Positions 33,475-43,017 are shown, counted from the stretch's first letter. The stretch is 53,693 nucleotides of DNA from Hyphomicrobiales bacterium (GCA_900470805.1 UCCA01000035.1:1-53693), one strand, 5' to 3'. Made by a program: numbers and translations. The notes: a model not told the origin generated them from the sequence alone.

Positions 33475-33891
33475 TTAGAGAGGATGGGTTTCGGGGGTGA
33501 TGAGAGGCAGCAATGGAAAATAGGTTCGGTATTTCGCGGGATCCCGGCTGAGCAGCCGGTAGCCCCTCATCATTGCATGGGCACCGATATAAAAGTCCGG
33601 GAGCGGGGAGCGTCGATCTCCGCCGGACCGCCGGTATTGCAAGAATGCGTGCCCGGCGGCGAAGGCCGCTTCCCAAGGTAATTCCTCGCGCCGAAACAGG
33701 CTTGGCGTCAGGGCTGCCTCCAGTTCCTCGCGGGACGTATATCCCGCTGCCATCTCCGCATAGATTAGCGGATTGATCAGCAGTGGACCGACTCGCCTTG
33801 CCGCCGCCAACTGCGCCATCGACCATTCGGTAAAGGTGCTTGGCGTGTGAAAAACGTCAATCAGGACGTTGGTGTCGATCAGCGTCGCCAT
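33475..33891 (-). CDS. PIN-domain toxin (VapC-like), pair 1
   Basis: 138 residues. PIN fold with Asp7 (LIDTNVLIDVF), Glu46 (NPLIYAEMAAGY) and a C-terminal LPDFYIGAHAMMRGYRLLSRD segment carrying the later acidic residues. Paired with the AbrB antitoxin 4 bp upstream. Its sequence differs from pair 2, so the two modules arrived separately rather than by local duplication. Located between ruvC and ruvA. Confidence 0.9.
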   Translation of the reverse strand: MATLIDTNVLIDVFHTPSTFTEWSMAQLAAARRVGPLLINPLIYAEMAAGYTSREELEAALTPSLFRREELPWEAAFAAGHAFLQYRRSGGDRRSPLPDFYIGAHAMMRGYRLLSRDPAKYRTYFPLLPLITPETHPL

Positions 33892-33895
33892 CCGA

Positions 33896-34144
33896 TCAGT
33901 CCCGCAACAAGCGATAAAAGTCCTCGCCGCTCAACTCGCCAAGCGACATCGAGCCTTGGTGCCTCCGCAGATGGTCGGTCAATTCGCGAACCTGACGCTC
34001 GGCCTCGCCGCGCGACGGCTCGATACGCCGCAAAACCGCTTCTCCGTCCCGCAGCAGGAACTCAACCTCGCTTCCCGCCTCGATGCCAAGATTGGATCGA
34101 ACGGTCTTGGGAATGGTCACCTGGCCTTTTTCCGTCACGCGCAT
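33896..34144 (-). CDS. AbrB/MazE-type antitoxin, pair 1
   Basis: 82 residues: AbrB domain (VTEKGQVTIPKTVRSNLGI, about 3-21) plus a charged helical tail ending GELSGEDFYRLLRD for toxin binding. The start codon directly follows a 21-bp perfect dyad, and the ribosome site GAGG lies in its proximal arm, so binding could block both transcription and translation. Confidence 0.9.
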   Translation of the reverse strand: MRVTEKGQVTIPKTVRSNLGIEAGSEVEFLLRDGEAVLRRIEPSRGEAERQVRELTDHLRRHQGSMSLGELSGEDFYRLLRD

Positions 34145-34145
34145 T

Positions 34146-34166
34146 GTAATACCTCTGAGGTATTAC
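34146..34166 (-). promoter_or_regulatory. 21-bp perfect palindromic operator of toxin-antitoxin pair 1
   Basis: GTAATACCTC and GAGGTATTAC flank a single central base, ending one base before the antitoxin start codon. The dyad symmetry and position match autoregulatory operators of AbrB-PIN modules. Confidence 0.75.
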
Positions 34167-34210
34167 TTACGGGAAGCAATAGAACAAGTCAAGAACAAAC
34201 GGGCTGGATA

Positions 34211-34723
34211 TCAGCCGGCCAGTGCCGCCAAGCGCATGCGGTTGCTGCCGCGATTGTGGGCATGGCAGATGGCGATGGCGAGTGCGTCGGCGGCGTCGTC
34301 GCCCTTGAACTCGGCCTTCGGCATCAGGATCTTCAGCATCATGTGGATCTGTTTCTTCTCGCCGTGGCCGACGCCGATGACGGCTTTCTTCACCGCGTTC
34401 GGCGCGTATTCGGCGACTTGCAGGCCGGCGCGGGCGGGCACCAGCATGGCGATGCCGCGGGCCTGTCCGAGCTTGAGGGTGGCGACCGCGTCCTTGTTGA
34501 CGAAAGTCTGCTCGACGGCGGCCTCATCTGGCTGGTGGCTGTGAACCACGTCGGAAAGGCCGTCATGCAGCTGGCAGAGACGGGAGGCGAGGTCCATGTC
34601 TCCGTCCGAGGTGACGGTGCCGGAGGCAACGAAGCGCAGCGAATTGCCGAGCGTTTCGATCACGCCCCAGCCGGTGCGGCGCAAGCCTGGATCGATGCCG
34701 ATGATGCGAATCGCGTTTTGCAT
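34211..34723 (-). CDS. ruvC: Holliday junction resolvase RuvC
   Basis: 170 residues. Endonuclease that cuts four-way junctions. The four catalytic acids are visible: Asp11 (GIDPGLRRTGWG), Glu71 (VEQTFVN), Asp143 and Asp146 (GDDAADALAIA). First gene of the ruvC-ruvA-ruvB series, separated from ruvA by a toxin-antitoxin pair instead of the usual short spacer. Confidence 0.96.
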   Translation of the reverse strand: MQNAIRIIGIDPGLRRTGWGVIETLGNSLRFVASGTVTSDGDMDLASRLCQLHDGLSDVVHSHQPDEAAVEQTFVNKDAVATLKLGQARGIAMLVPARAGLQVAEYAPNAVKKAVIGVGHGEKKQIHMMLKILMPKAEFKGDDAADALAIAICHAHNRGSNRMRLAALAG

Positions 34724-34967
34724 GGTTCATCCTATTGCAGAGACGGAATAACTGCCATCGATATGTGAACAAAACAAAAACATGCTGCTGTTTTTGACGG
34801 ATGGCGTTTACGTGAATTTAAAGGCCTTCGGTGACTTATGATCCCCAAGATATGAGAGGAGCCAGCCTCGTCTGGGGCGAAGGCTCCCCGTGTTCTGTTT
34901 TCAGGCTGAGCGACAGGGCGTGCAGACGCCGGGTCGGCCTCGGTCGTTCCGGAGGGGTTCGTCTTTT

Positions 34968-37280
34968 ATGGCACACAGGTTCCAGTCGTTGTCCTTCAAG
35001 GTCATCGCCACATTCATTTTGCTGACGGCGCTGTCGATCGCCGTCATTAACGGTCTCGCCTATTTCTCCAGCAGCCGCATTTCGGGCGAGCAGGCGCTGA
35101 AGGCCAAGGAGAGCGTTCTCATCTTTCGCGGCGACATGCTGCACGACCAGCTGGCGCAGCTGGAGAACCAGGCGAATTCGATCGCGCGCATAGAAGCGCT
35201 GCAGATGTCGATCACCAGCCTGAAGAGCGGCTGGAAGACGATCGAGAAGACGTCGGGCGATGCACGTGCGGAATTGAAGAAGGTGTTCATCACCAATAAT
35301 CCGAATCCCGCCGGCGAGCGCGAAAAGCTGGTGAAGCCGGATTCGCCGAGCGGCTTCTACTATTCCAACCATGAGAAGACGCAGGGTGAAGTTGCTCGCG
35401 ATCTCGAGAACACGCCGTTCAGCGACTTGCTGATCGCCGATCTCGATGGCTTCGTTCTCTACTCCTACAAGAAAAACGACGACTTCGCCGAGAACCTGAA
35501 GTCGGACGCCTGGAAGTCGACCGGCGCCGGTCTCGCCTTCGCCAAGGCGATCGAGAACACGGCAAAGGCGACCGACGACAGCGCGCCGGCCGGCTTCTCC
35601 GGTTTGCGGGTCGATGCGGCAAGCAATGCATCGGCCATCTTCTACGCCGTGCCGATCGTGAAGCTCGGCCAGGCGAAGGGCGTGATGCTGTTCAAGGTGC
35701 GCGACGACATCTTCGCCAGCATTCTCTCCAAGGGCATTGTCTCGGGCAGCACGGCACAGACGGCGATCGTCTCCGAGGATGGCTCGGCGGTGACCGTCAA
35801 TGGCGCCGGTCAGCTGGCGACGCTTGATACCGCGCCGTTCAGCTTCCTCAAGGATGCCTTTGCCAATCCCGATATGTCGGTCGACGACTTCAGCCGTGGC
35901 GACGGTGCGGCGCGCGCCTATGTCAGAGCGGTCGATTATCAGGGCGCCCGTTTCCTCGTGGTCGAGAGCGTTCGCCTCAGCGAGATCAATGCCGGCTCGC
36001 TGGAGATCGCGACGCTGCTGACGATCATCGCCGGTGTCGTGCTCGTGGTCATGGCGGTCGCCATCGGTTTCATCACCAAGCTGCTGTTCGCACCGCTGGC
36101 AAAGCTCGCGGGCGTCACCCGCGCGGTGGCGGACGGTCATCTCGAGGCGGAGATCGGCAGCCAGAACCGCCATGACGAGATCGGCACGATGGCCAACGCG
36201 CTGGCGCGCTTCAAGCAGTCGCTGATCGACAGCCGGGCGCTCGAAGCGGCCAGCGCGGAGACGCGGGAGCGGGCCGACCGCGACCGCCAGCAGCACACGG
36301 CCGAGCGCGAGAAAGAGGCTAAGACGCTGCAGGAGGTGGTCGAGGCGATCGACGAGGGGCTGCTGCATCTGGCGAACGGCGATCTGGCCTATCAGATCGA
36401 CCGTCGCTTTCCGAACGAGCTCGAAGGCCTGCGCGTCAATTTCAACCAGGCGCTGGCCTCGCTCAGCGATACGATGACGGCGATCGGCGGCAATTCGGCG
36501 GCAGTGCGCGCCGGCTCGCAGGAGATGCGCACCGGTGCCGACGACCTCGCCCACCGCACCGAGCGGCAGGCGGCCTCGATCACCGAGACGGCCAGCGCCA
36601 TCGATGCGATCACCCAGTCGGTCCGTTCCCAGCTCGAACGCGCCGGCACGGCCGAACGCATCGCCCGCGAGGCCAGCCGCGAGACGACCGGATCCGGCCA
36701 GATCATGCGCGATACGATCGCGGCGATGGAGGCGATCCAGGCCTCGTCGCGGCAGATCAACTCGATCATTTCAGTGATCGACGCAATCGCCTTCCAGACC
36801 AACCTGCTGGCGCTCAATGCCGGCGTCGAGGCGGCGCGGGCGGGCGAGGCGGGCAAGGGCTTTGCCGTCGTCGCCATGGAGGTGCGCGAGCTCGCACAGC
36901 GTTCGTCGAGCGCCGCCAAGGAGATCGGCCATCTGCTGCAGAAATCCACGCAGGAGGTCGAAGCCGGCGTATCGCTGGTCGAGCGGGCCGGCGTTGCGCT
37001 CACCGGCATCGGTGGCCATGTCGAGGCGATCAACGGCCAGATCAGCGAGATCATGGATGCCACCCGCGAGGAGGCCGAGACGCTGCGGCAGATCAATACG
37101 GCGGTCGGCGAACTCGACACCATGACCCAGCAGAACGCCGCCATGGTCGAGGAAAGCACCGCCGCGATCCATCTTCTGGCCACCGAGGCGGTGGAGATGG
37201 ACCGGCAGCTGGCGAATTTCACGCTGGGGCAGGGCGAGCATCGGCACAGCGCCGAGGTGCATGTGCTGCGCAGGCGGTGA
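34968..37280 (+). CDS. Methyl-accepting chemotaxis protein
   Basis: 770 residues. N-terminal span (about 12-32), a large periplasmic Cache-like sensor (about 35-340), second span (about 345-370), HAMP linker (FAPLAKLAGVTRAVADGHLEAEIG), and the cytoplasmic signalling coiled coil with the conserved tip (IDAIAFQTNLLALNAGVEAARAGEAGKGFAVVA). ATG 34968 is preceded by GGAGGGG. Detects an unknown chemical and signals through CheA/CheW. Confidence 0.95.
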   Translation: MAHRFQSLSFKVIATFILLTALSIAVINGLAYFSSSRISGEQALKAKESVLIFRGDMLHDQLAQLENQANSIARIEALQMSITSLKSGWKTIEKTSGDARAELKKVFITNNPNPAGEREKLVKPDSPSGFYYSNHEKTQGEVARDLENTPFSDLLIADLDGFVLYSYKKNDDFAENLKSDAWKSTGAGLAFAKAIENTAKATDDSAPAGFSGLRVDAASNASAIFYAVPIVKLGQAKGVMLFKVRDDIFASILSKGIVSGSTAQTAIVSEDGSAVTVNGAGQLATLDTAPFSFLKDAFANPDMSVDDFSRGDGAARAYVRAVDYQGARFLVVESVRLSEINAGSLEIATLLTIIAGVVLVVMAVAIGFITKLLFAPLAKLAGVTRAVADGHLEAEIGSQNRHDEIGTMANALARFKQSLIDSRALEAASAETRERADRDRQQHTAEREKEAKTLQEVVEAIDEGLLHLANGDLAYQIDRRFPNELEGLRVNFNQALASLSDTMTAIGGNSAAVRAGSQEMRTGADDLAHRTERQAASITETASAIDAITQSVRSQLERAGTAERIAREASRETTGSGQIMRDTIAAMEAIQASSRQINSIISVIDAIAFQTNLLALNAGVEAARAGEAGKGFAVVAMEVRELAQRSSSAAKEIGHLLQKSTQEVEAGVSLVERAGVALTGIGGHVEAINGQISEIMDATREEAETLRQINTAVGELDTMTQQNAAMVEESTAAIHLLATEAVEMDRQLANFTLGQGEHRHSAEVHVLRRR

Positions 37281-37403
37281 TAGGGTCTTTGCCAGCACGC
37301 GGCCCACAGCCTGTCGCATGGGGCGTGAGCCTGCTGGCGCTGACAAGATTGCAGCGGAAGCGGGCGATGTTGCGATTGCAACGACGCGCCCGCGACCTGA
37401 CGA

Positions 37404-38408
37404 CTAGCGCGGCAGCGCGACGCCGGTCATTGCTTCGCTGATGTTCCACAGGCGTTCGGCCGATGCCGGATCCACGGCGTAGGGTGCGACTTTCGATGTG
37501 CGCCGGTCGCGACCCTCCAGCGAGCTGACGGGGTCGCCGTCGTCAATCGCCGCGATATCGGAATTGGCGCAGAACACGCCGCCCTTGCCGTCGAGGTCAG
37601 GGCTTACGGCGCACCAGATGTGGGTGGCGGCGCCTTGGGGTATCGACTTCATGTCGCGGTCAGGATCGATCACGGGCTCACCGTTGGCGTCGATGTGGCC
37701 CATCTCCTGCAGTCGTTCGACCGGGATGTGCCTGGCGAGCCCGGTGACGATGCCGCCCGGGTGCAGCGAGAAGGCGCGGATGCCGTGTTCCCGGCCGAGG
37801 CGGTCGAGCTCGACCGCGAACAGAATATTGGCGGTCTTCGACTGCCCGTAGGCACTCCAGCCGTCATAGGCGCGATGCTCGTAATTGATGTCGTCCCAGA
37901 CGATGTCGGAGAAGCGGTGACCCATCGATGAGACCGAGACGACGCGTGCTCCATCGGCGCGCACCAGCGCCGGCCATAGGCGTAGCGTCAGCTGGAAATG
38001 ACCGAGATGGTTGGTCGAGAACTGCAGCTCGTTGCCCATCGCGTCGCGGGCGATCTCCGGTGCTGCCATGATCCCGGCGCTGTTGATGAGGATGTGCAGC
38101 GGCAGGCCGGATTGAACGATGCGGCGGGCGAAGGCGTCGATCGACGCGGGATCGTTGAGGTCCATCGGTTGCACCTCGATGCCGCCGCCGATCTCGGCGA
38201 CGGCGCGGCGGGCGCGATCGACGTCGCGGGCGGGCACGATCACCCGGGCTCCCGCCGAGGCCAGCGTGCGCGCCGTTTCCAGCCCGAGGCCGGCATAGCC
38301 GCCGGTGACGATGGCAAGCTTGCCGGTGAGGTCTATGCCCTTGATAACATCGAGCGTGGTGCTGGAGGCGGTGTAGCCAGTGGCGAGCGGTGTCTGTGGC
38401 GTGGTCAT
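37404..38408 (-). CDS. Short-chain dehydrogenase/reductase
   Basis: 334 residues. TGGYAGLG (about 35-42) is the dinucleotide-binding motif; NSAG, VSSMGH and YGQSK (Ser-Tyr-Lys) follow. The extended C-terminus (NISEAMTGVALPR) and overall form resemble the retinol-dehydrogenase/WWOX-like SDR branch. Divergent from an AraC regulator 99 bp away, which probably controls it. Confidence 0.92.
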   Translation of the reverse strand: MTTPQTPLATGYTASSTTLDVIKGIDLTGKLAIVTGGYAGLGLETARTLASAGARVIVPARDVDRARRAVAEIGGGIEVQPMDLNDPASIDAFARRIVQSGLPLHILINSAGIMAAPEIARDAMGNELQFSTNHLGHFQLTLRLWPALVRADGARVVSVSSMGHRFSDIVWDDINYEHRAYDGWSAYGQSKTANILFAVELDRLGREHGIRAFSLHPGGIVTGLARHIPVERLQEMGHIDANGEPVIDPDRDMKSIPQGAATHIWCAVSPDLDGKGGVFCANSDIAAIDDGDPVSSLEGRDRRTSKVAPYAVDPASAERLWNISEAMTGVALPR

Positions 38409-38507
38409 CGTCAGCGTCCTTTTGGTGGATGTCCCGACTTGGATATGCGCCCGCGATGCGGTATTTTGAATTCTCCTAAGTCCCGTTTTCTTTCGCGAGA
38501 GTTCAGA

Positions 38508-39434
38508 ATGCCGCGCGATCCACTATCCCGAACCCTGGAACTCGTCGATGCACGCACGATCTACGCCGGCGGCTTCATCGGCGGCGGCACATGGTCGATC
38601 CGTTTCGATCCGCCACGGAAGATCAAGTTCTTCGTGATCGGGCGCGGCAGTTGCCTGCTTGATCTGGACGGAACGGCGGCGCCGTTTCGTCTCGAAGCCG
38701 GCGACGTGTTCGTCCTTACCCGCAACGCGGGCTTCACCGTCGCCAGCGACCTTGCTGCGACTTCGAGGCATGCGTCGGAAGTTTTCTCCGGCGCGGGATC
38801 GTCGATCATTCCGGTCGGCGAGGGTGACGAGTTCCTGTTCCTCGGCGGCCATATCGACACGGACCATGCCGGTGGCCGGCTGATGATGGAGAGCCTGCCC
38901 GACTTCCTGCACCTCTCCGCCTCCGAAAGCGGTGCCGAACGCCTCGGTGCGCTGATCGGCGAACTGGTCGAGGAGGCGGCGAGCCGGGCGCCCGGGGCGG
39001 AAATGGCCTGTTCCAGCCTCGCGCATCTGCTGCTGATCCAGATCCTCAGGCGCCACCTATCCACCGGCACGGAAGTCGTGCCCGGCTGGCTTCGCGCCGC
39101 CTGCGATCCGCGCCTCGCCGCCGCGCTGACGCTGATGCATGGAGACCTCGCCCGCGCATGGACGCTGCCGGAGTTGGCGCGGGCTTCCGGCATGTCTCGG
39201 ACAGCATTCGCGCTTTATTTCCGCGCCGTCACCGGCCGCCCGCCGCTGTCCTATCTCACCGAATGGCGAATGCACCAGGCCGACCGCGCCCTTCGCCGCG
39301 AGGGCAATTCGGTCGCCCGCGTCGCCCAGTCGGTCGGCTACGGCTCCGAAGCGGCGTTCAGCACGGCCTTCAAGCGGGTGATGGGCCATTCGCCACGGCG
39401 TAATCGCGGGGTGGTGCTCAGCGACGCGGCGTGA
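38508..39434 (+). CDS. AraC-family transcriptional regulator (cupin type)
   Basis: 308 residues: an N-terminal cupin domain (about 20-190; AraC_binding_2 style with GGGTWSIRFDPP and FFVIGRGSCLLDLDG) and two C-terminal helix-turn-helices (LPELARASGMSRTAFALYFRA and VARVAQSVGYGSEAAFSTAFK). Divergent from the SDR gene upstream, and followed by an aldo-keto reductase that may share its regulon. Confidence 0.92.
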   Translation: MPRDPLSRTLELVDARTIYAGGFIGGGTWSIRFDPPRKIKFFVIGRGSCLLDLDGTAAPFRLEAGDVFVLTRNAGFTVASDLAATSRHASEVFSGAGSSIIPVGEGDEFLFLGGHIDTDHAGGRLMMESLPDFLHLSASESGAERLGALIGELVEEAASRAPGAEMACSSLAHLLLIQILRRHLSTGTEVVPGWLRAACDPRLAAALTLMHGDLARAWTLPELARASGMSRTAFALYFRAVTGRPPLSYLTEWRMHQADRALRREGNSVARVAQSVGYGSEAAFSTAFKRVMGHSPRRNRGVVLSDAA

Positions 39435-39577
39435 GCTTGCCACGTCGCTGGAGGCTCTTGCATCTAGGCGTGTATGGCACCGCTGTCCGGAATTCCGAAC
39501 AGCCCGTGCGGATTGTCTGTGCTTATCGATGGAACCAGAGCGGTCTATCTCTCGTCTTAGCAAAAAGGAGAGTGATC

Positions 39578-40456
39578 ATGTCCAATCTCGAGAAATCCGG
39601 AACCTACAAGCTCGGCGATCGCACGGTGAAGCGGCTAGGCTATGGTGCCATGCAGCTCGCCGGCAAGGGTGTCTTCGGGCCGCCAAGGGATCGTGCCGAA
39701 GCGATCGCGGTGCTGCGCGAAGCCGTCGAGAGCGGCGTCGACCATATCGACACCAGCGATTTCTATGGGCCGCATGTGACCAACGAGATCATCCGGGAGG
39801 CATTGCATCCCTATGCGGACGATCTTGTCATCGTCACCAAGATCGGCGCGACGCGCGGGGCGGATGCCTCGTGGAACCCTGCTTTCTCAAAGGAAGCGCT
39901 GACGCAGGCGGTGCATGACAATCTCAAGAATCTCGGCCTCGACGTGATCGAGGTTGTCAATCTCAGGGCGATGTTCGACGTGCACGGACCGGCCGAAGGC
40001 TCGCTCGAGGAACCGTTGACCGTGCTTGCGGAGCTGCAGCGCCAGGGTCTCGTCAAGCATGTCGGGCTGTCGAACGTCACGGCCAAGCAGATCGCCGACG
40101 GCCGCAAGATCACCGAGATCGTCTGCGTCCAGAACCAGTATAATCTGGCGCATCGCGAGGACGATGCGTTGATCGCCCAGCTTGCCGACGAAGGCACGGC
40201 CTATGTGCCGTTCTTCCCGCTCGGCGGTTTCTCGCCGTTGCAGTCGTCGACGCTCTCGGATGTCGCGACCAGCCTCGGCGCGACGCCGCTGCAGGTGGCG
40301 CTTGCCTGGCTGCTGCAGCGTTCGCCCAATATCCTGCTGATCCCCGGCACCTCGTCGCGCGGCCATCTGCGCGAAAACCTCGCCGTTGCGGATATCGTCC
40401 TGCCCGCGGATGCCATCGCCAAGCTCGATGGCGTTGCGGCTGCCAAGGCCGCTTAA
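39578..40456 (+). CDS. Aldo/keto reductase (pyridoxal reductase/YdbC-like)
   Basis: 292 residues. NADPH-dependent reductase with the TIM-barrel AKR motifs: HIDTSDFYGP (catalytic Asp and Tyr), VTKIG (Lys) and LIPGTSSRGHLRENL (cofactor phosphate). The position of the usual active-site His reads VVNLR, as in the YdbC-like branch. AAAGGAG before ATG 39578. A 12-bp hairpin follows the gene. Confidence 0.92.
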   Translation: MSNLEKSGTYKLGDRTVKRLGYGAMQLAGKGVFGPPRDRAEAIAVLREAVESGVDHIDTSDFYGPHVTNEIIREALHPYADDLVIVTKIGATRGADASWNPAFSKEALTQAVHDNLKNLGLDVIEVVNLRAMFDVHGPAEGSLEEPLTVLAELQRQGLVKHVGLSNVTAKQIADGRKITEIVCVQNQYNLAHREDDALIAQLADEGTAYVPFFPLGGFSPLQSSTLSDVATSLGATPLQVALAWLLQRSPNILLIPGTSSRGHLRENLAVADIVLPADAIAKLDGVAAAKAA

Positions 40457-40466
40457 CACTTCGCAC

Positions 40467-40500
40467 GACGGATGCCGGTTCTCTGGCGCCGGCATCCGTC
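40467..40500 (+). terminator. Long hairpin after the aldo/keto reductase gene
   Basis: GACGGATGCCGG and CCGGCATCCGTC form a perfect 12-bp stem with a 10-nt loop 10 bp after the stop. No T tract follows, so it may work with Rho or protect mRNA ends. Confidence 0.6.
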
Positions 40501-40646
40501 GCCACATCTCTAGTCCGGCATAGGCGCTCGGCTCGCCGTTATCCGTCAGCGACGCCGTTCATACGATTTTTCTCAGCGTTCCCTTTGGCGCAACCTGTTC
40601 GAGCACCTACATAGACCTGTCATTTCAACCACCGACAGGCCGCGCC

Positions 40647-41642
40647 ATGGTTCCCTTCTCGATCCTCGATCTTTCGCCCGTTGCCGAAGGCAGCACGATC
40701 CAGCAGTCGCTGGAGAGTTCCGCGCGGATGGCGCGGAAGGCGGAGGAGTTCGGCTACAACAGGTTCTGGCTGGCGGAGCATCACGGCATGCCCGGGATCG
40801 CCAGCGCGGCGACCGCCATCGTCATCGGCCATGTCGGTGCTGCGACCAAGCGGATCCGCATCGGCTCCGGCGGCATCATGCTGCCGAACCATTCGCCGCT
40901 TGTCATCGCCGAGCAGTTCGGCACGCTGGAGGCGCTATTTCCGGGGCGTGTCGATCTCGGGCTCGGCCGCGCGCCGGGCACCGACATGCGCACGGCGCAG
41001 GCGCTCAGGCGCAATCTCGATGCCGGCAGCTTCCCCAACGATGTTGTCGAACTGCAGCAGCTGCTCGGCGCGCCTGTCGAGAACCAGGCGATCCTCGCGG
41101 TCCCGGGCATGAATTCCAACGTGCCGATCTGGCTGCTCGGCTCCAGCCTCTACAGCGCGCAGCTCGCCGGCATGCTGGGTCTGCCCTACGCGTTCGCCTC
41201 GCACTTCGCGCCGGATTCGCTGATGGATGCGCTCGATATCTACCGCGACCGTTTCCAGCCGTCGGCAGTGCTCGACAAGCCCTATGCGATGGTCGGCGTC
41301 ATGGGGTCGGTGGCCGAGACCGACGAGGCGGCGCAGTATCACTTCACCTCGGCGCAGCAGCAGTTCGTCAACCTGCGTCGCAACGTGCGCGGCCAGTTTC
41401 CGAAGCCGCTTGCCGACATGGAAGGTTTCTGGTCACCGATGGAGAAGATGACTGTCGAGCATACGCTGCGCTACGCCGTGGTCGGCTCGCCGAAGACCGC
41501 CGAGGCCAAGCTCGGCGAATTCCTGCGCGACACGCAGGCCGATGAAGTGATCATCTCCATGCCGATCCACAATATCGAGGCACGGCTGAAATCGGTCGAG
41601 CTGTTTGCGGGTCTCAACGATTTCATGCGCGCCGCCGCCTGA
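40647..41642 (+). CDS. Luciferase-like flavin-dependent monooxygenase (LLM class)
   Basis: 331 residues. TIM-barrel FMN/F420-type oxidoreductase; RFWLAEHHGMPGIASAATAIVIGHV and IRIGSGGIMLPNHSPLVIAEQFGTLEALFPGRVDLGLGRAPG are hallmark strings of the group 1 LLM subfamily. Substrate cannot be inferred. Monocistronic. Confidence 0.93.
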   Translation: MVPFSILDLSPVAEGSTIQQSLESSARMARKAEEFGYNRFWLAEHHGMPGIASAATAIVIGHVGAATKRIRIGSGGIMLPNHSPLVIAEQFGTLEALFPGRVDLGLGRAPGTDMRTAQALRRNLDAGSFPNDVVELQQLLGAPVENQAILAVPGMNSNVPIWLLGSSLYSAQLAGMLGLPYAFASHFAPDSLMDALDIYRDRFQPSAVLDKPYAMVGVMGSVAETDEAAQYHFTSAQQQFVNLRRNVRGQFPKPLADMEGFWSPMEKMTVEHTLRYAVVGSPKTAEAKLGEFLRDTQADEVIISMPIHNIEARLKSVELFAGLNDFMRAAA

Positions 41643-41669
41643 CGGGTTGGCGGCGACGGCGCGGAAACG

Positions 41670-42308
41670 CTACTTGATCGTCTCGTTCGGATAGACGCTC
41701 CAAAGGTTCGTCTGCCTGACGAAGCCTTCGAGATTGTGGCCCGTCACTTCCACTTTGCACCAGCTGCCGTCGCAACTGTCGACCGAAAGACGCACGCGCG
41801 CGGCAAGCGAGGCCAGCGTTCTGGCCGATGTGCTCGGCTCGGCGCGGATCGCCACATGCGCGGCGATCCAGGGGCCGACGATGGCGGTGCGGTTGCTCGA
41901 CAGCAGCGCCCGATGCATCCAGCCGGAGACGCCGTCGCTGTCTCTCACCTGTCGCCAGTTGCCGTACTCGGCGGTGATCTCGAACGGCAGGCCGGCGACA
42001 TGGTAGATCCACTGGGTGCCGTAATCCAGCGATGGTCCGATGCGCATGCGGGCCTCGCGCGAGCGCAACGAGACGAAGCGCGGGACCTTGAGACCGGTCT
42101 CGCGGCCTTTCGGGCCGCTCGATGCCTGCTCCACCTGTGCCGCCGCCCGTTGTTGCAGCTCGCTGGCGGCGATCTCCGGGCAGGCCAGCGCCAGGCCGAT
42201 CGCGCCGATGGCAAGCATTCTCTTCCAGCCGCGGGCGAGCCGGCCAGAGGCGAGGGACGCGCCCGTTTCGGCTCCACGACGCATGATGCGCGGCATCGTC
42301 AGTTGCAC
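41670..42308 (-). CDS. Membrane-anchored or secreted SH3 domain protein
   Basis: 212 residues (ATG 42308; 42296 also possible). A hydrophobic stretch (about 32-47, MLAIGAIGLALACPEIA) suggests an N-terminal signal-anchor; the mature part contains two bacterial SH3 repeats (VSLRSREARMRIGPSLDYGTQWIYHVAGLPFEI... and HVAIRAEPSTSARTLASLAARVRLSV...). These domains typically bind peptidoglycan peptides. It overlaps the IalB-family gene by 10 bp. Confidence 0.88.
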   Translation of the reverse strand: MQLTMPRIMRRGAETGASLASGRLARGWKRMLAIGAIGLALACPEIAASELQQRAAAQVEQASSGPKGRETGLKVPRFVSLRSREARMRIGPSLDYGTQWIYHVAGLPFEITAEYGNWRQVRDSDGVSGWMHRALLSSNRTAIVGPWIAAHVAIRAEPSTSARTLASLAARVRLSVDSCDGSWCKVEVTGHNLEGFVRQTNLWSVYPNETIK

Positions 42309-42805
42309 TGCGCCATGCGCTTGAGGGCGGCGCTGACGCCGTTCAGCGAGTAGGTGTAGGTGGTCGCCGTTCCGCGGCGCGAGACGGCATCGACGGTCAT
42401 GTCGCTACCACCGCGCATGGTGTCGATCAGGTCAGGTTCCCTGGTCTCTTCCAGAACCCAGGCGGAGGTCCCCTTGGTGAACATGGCGAACTCCTTGTCG
42501 CCGATCTGCACCTTGGCGCGCGATCCCGGCTTCAGCTCATAACCCATGATCGCCTGCGGCTCGTAGTTGGTACCGCTGCCGGGGGCGCGGCCGACGACGA
42601 AGTAGTTGCGGCCATGATCGACGGCGGCGGGCTGCATGGTCTTCGGCACTGTCAGGATATAGCACACCGTCTTGCCCGAGCGATCGTAGGAATAGACGCC
42701 CCAGTCGTTGAACTGCTTGACCATCGTCGGCTGTGCGTGGACAGCCGACGCGGCGGCCAGAACGGCTGCAATTGCGAAGGAGAGCGAAAGGGCTGGTGTC
42801 TTCAT
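42299..42805 (-). CDS. Invasion-associated locus B (IalB) family protein
   Basis: 168 residues with signal peptide (1-24, cleavage after HAQ region). The mature protein has the IalB beta fold (QFNDWGVYSYDRSGKTVCYI, with paired Cys at about 47 and 167). Family members are periplasmic or outer-membrane; IalB of Bartonella aids erythrocyte entry, but rhizobial copies have no known role. Translated just ahead of the SH3 protein, so an envelope operon. Confidence 0.9.
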   Translation of the reverse strand: MKTPALSLSFAIAAVLAAASAVHAQPTMVKQFNDWGVYSYDRSGKTVCYILTVPKTMQPAAVDHGRNYFVVGRAPGSGTNYEPQAIMGYELKPGSRAKVQIGDKEFAMFTKGTSAWVLEETREPDLIDTMRGGSDMTVDAVSRRGTATTYTYSLNGVSAALKRMAQCN

Positions 42806-42987
42806 GGGTCGTTTTCCCGCCGAAAGTATGGAGTGGGGCTGGCCTTGGGGCAGACCGGCTGGAGCGAATGCGGCGCATTCAAAACCGGCAGGGTTACCGA
42901 GACCTTAACGGCGGGGCAGGGTTCACGGACGTGTTACCCCGAGACGGCAGGTTGTGAGCACTTGTGGTCGCCGGCCTGTGGACAACG

Positions 42988-43017
42988 AAAAGCCGGCCGC
43001 GTTTCCGGGGCCGGCTT
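42988..43017 (-). terminator. Intrinsic terminator of yebC
   Basis: AAGCCGGCC/GGCCGGCTT stem around a 10-nt loop followed on the minus strand by TTTTCGTT. Confidence 0.75.

Noticed and set aside
34836..36554. 572-codon reverse frame opposite the chemoreceptor
   Set aside because: Antisense shadow of a gene with unmistakable signalling motifs; composition not protein-like.
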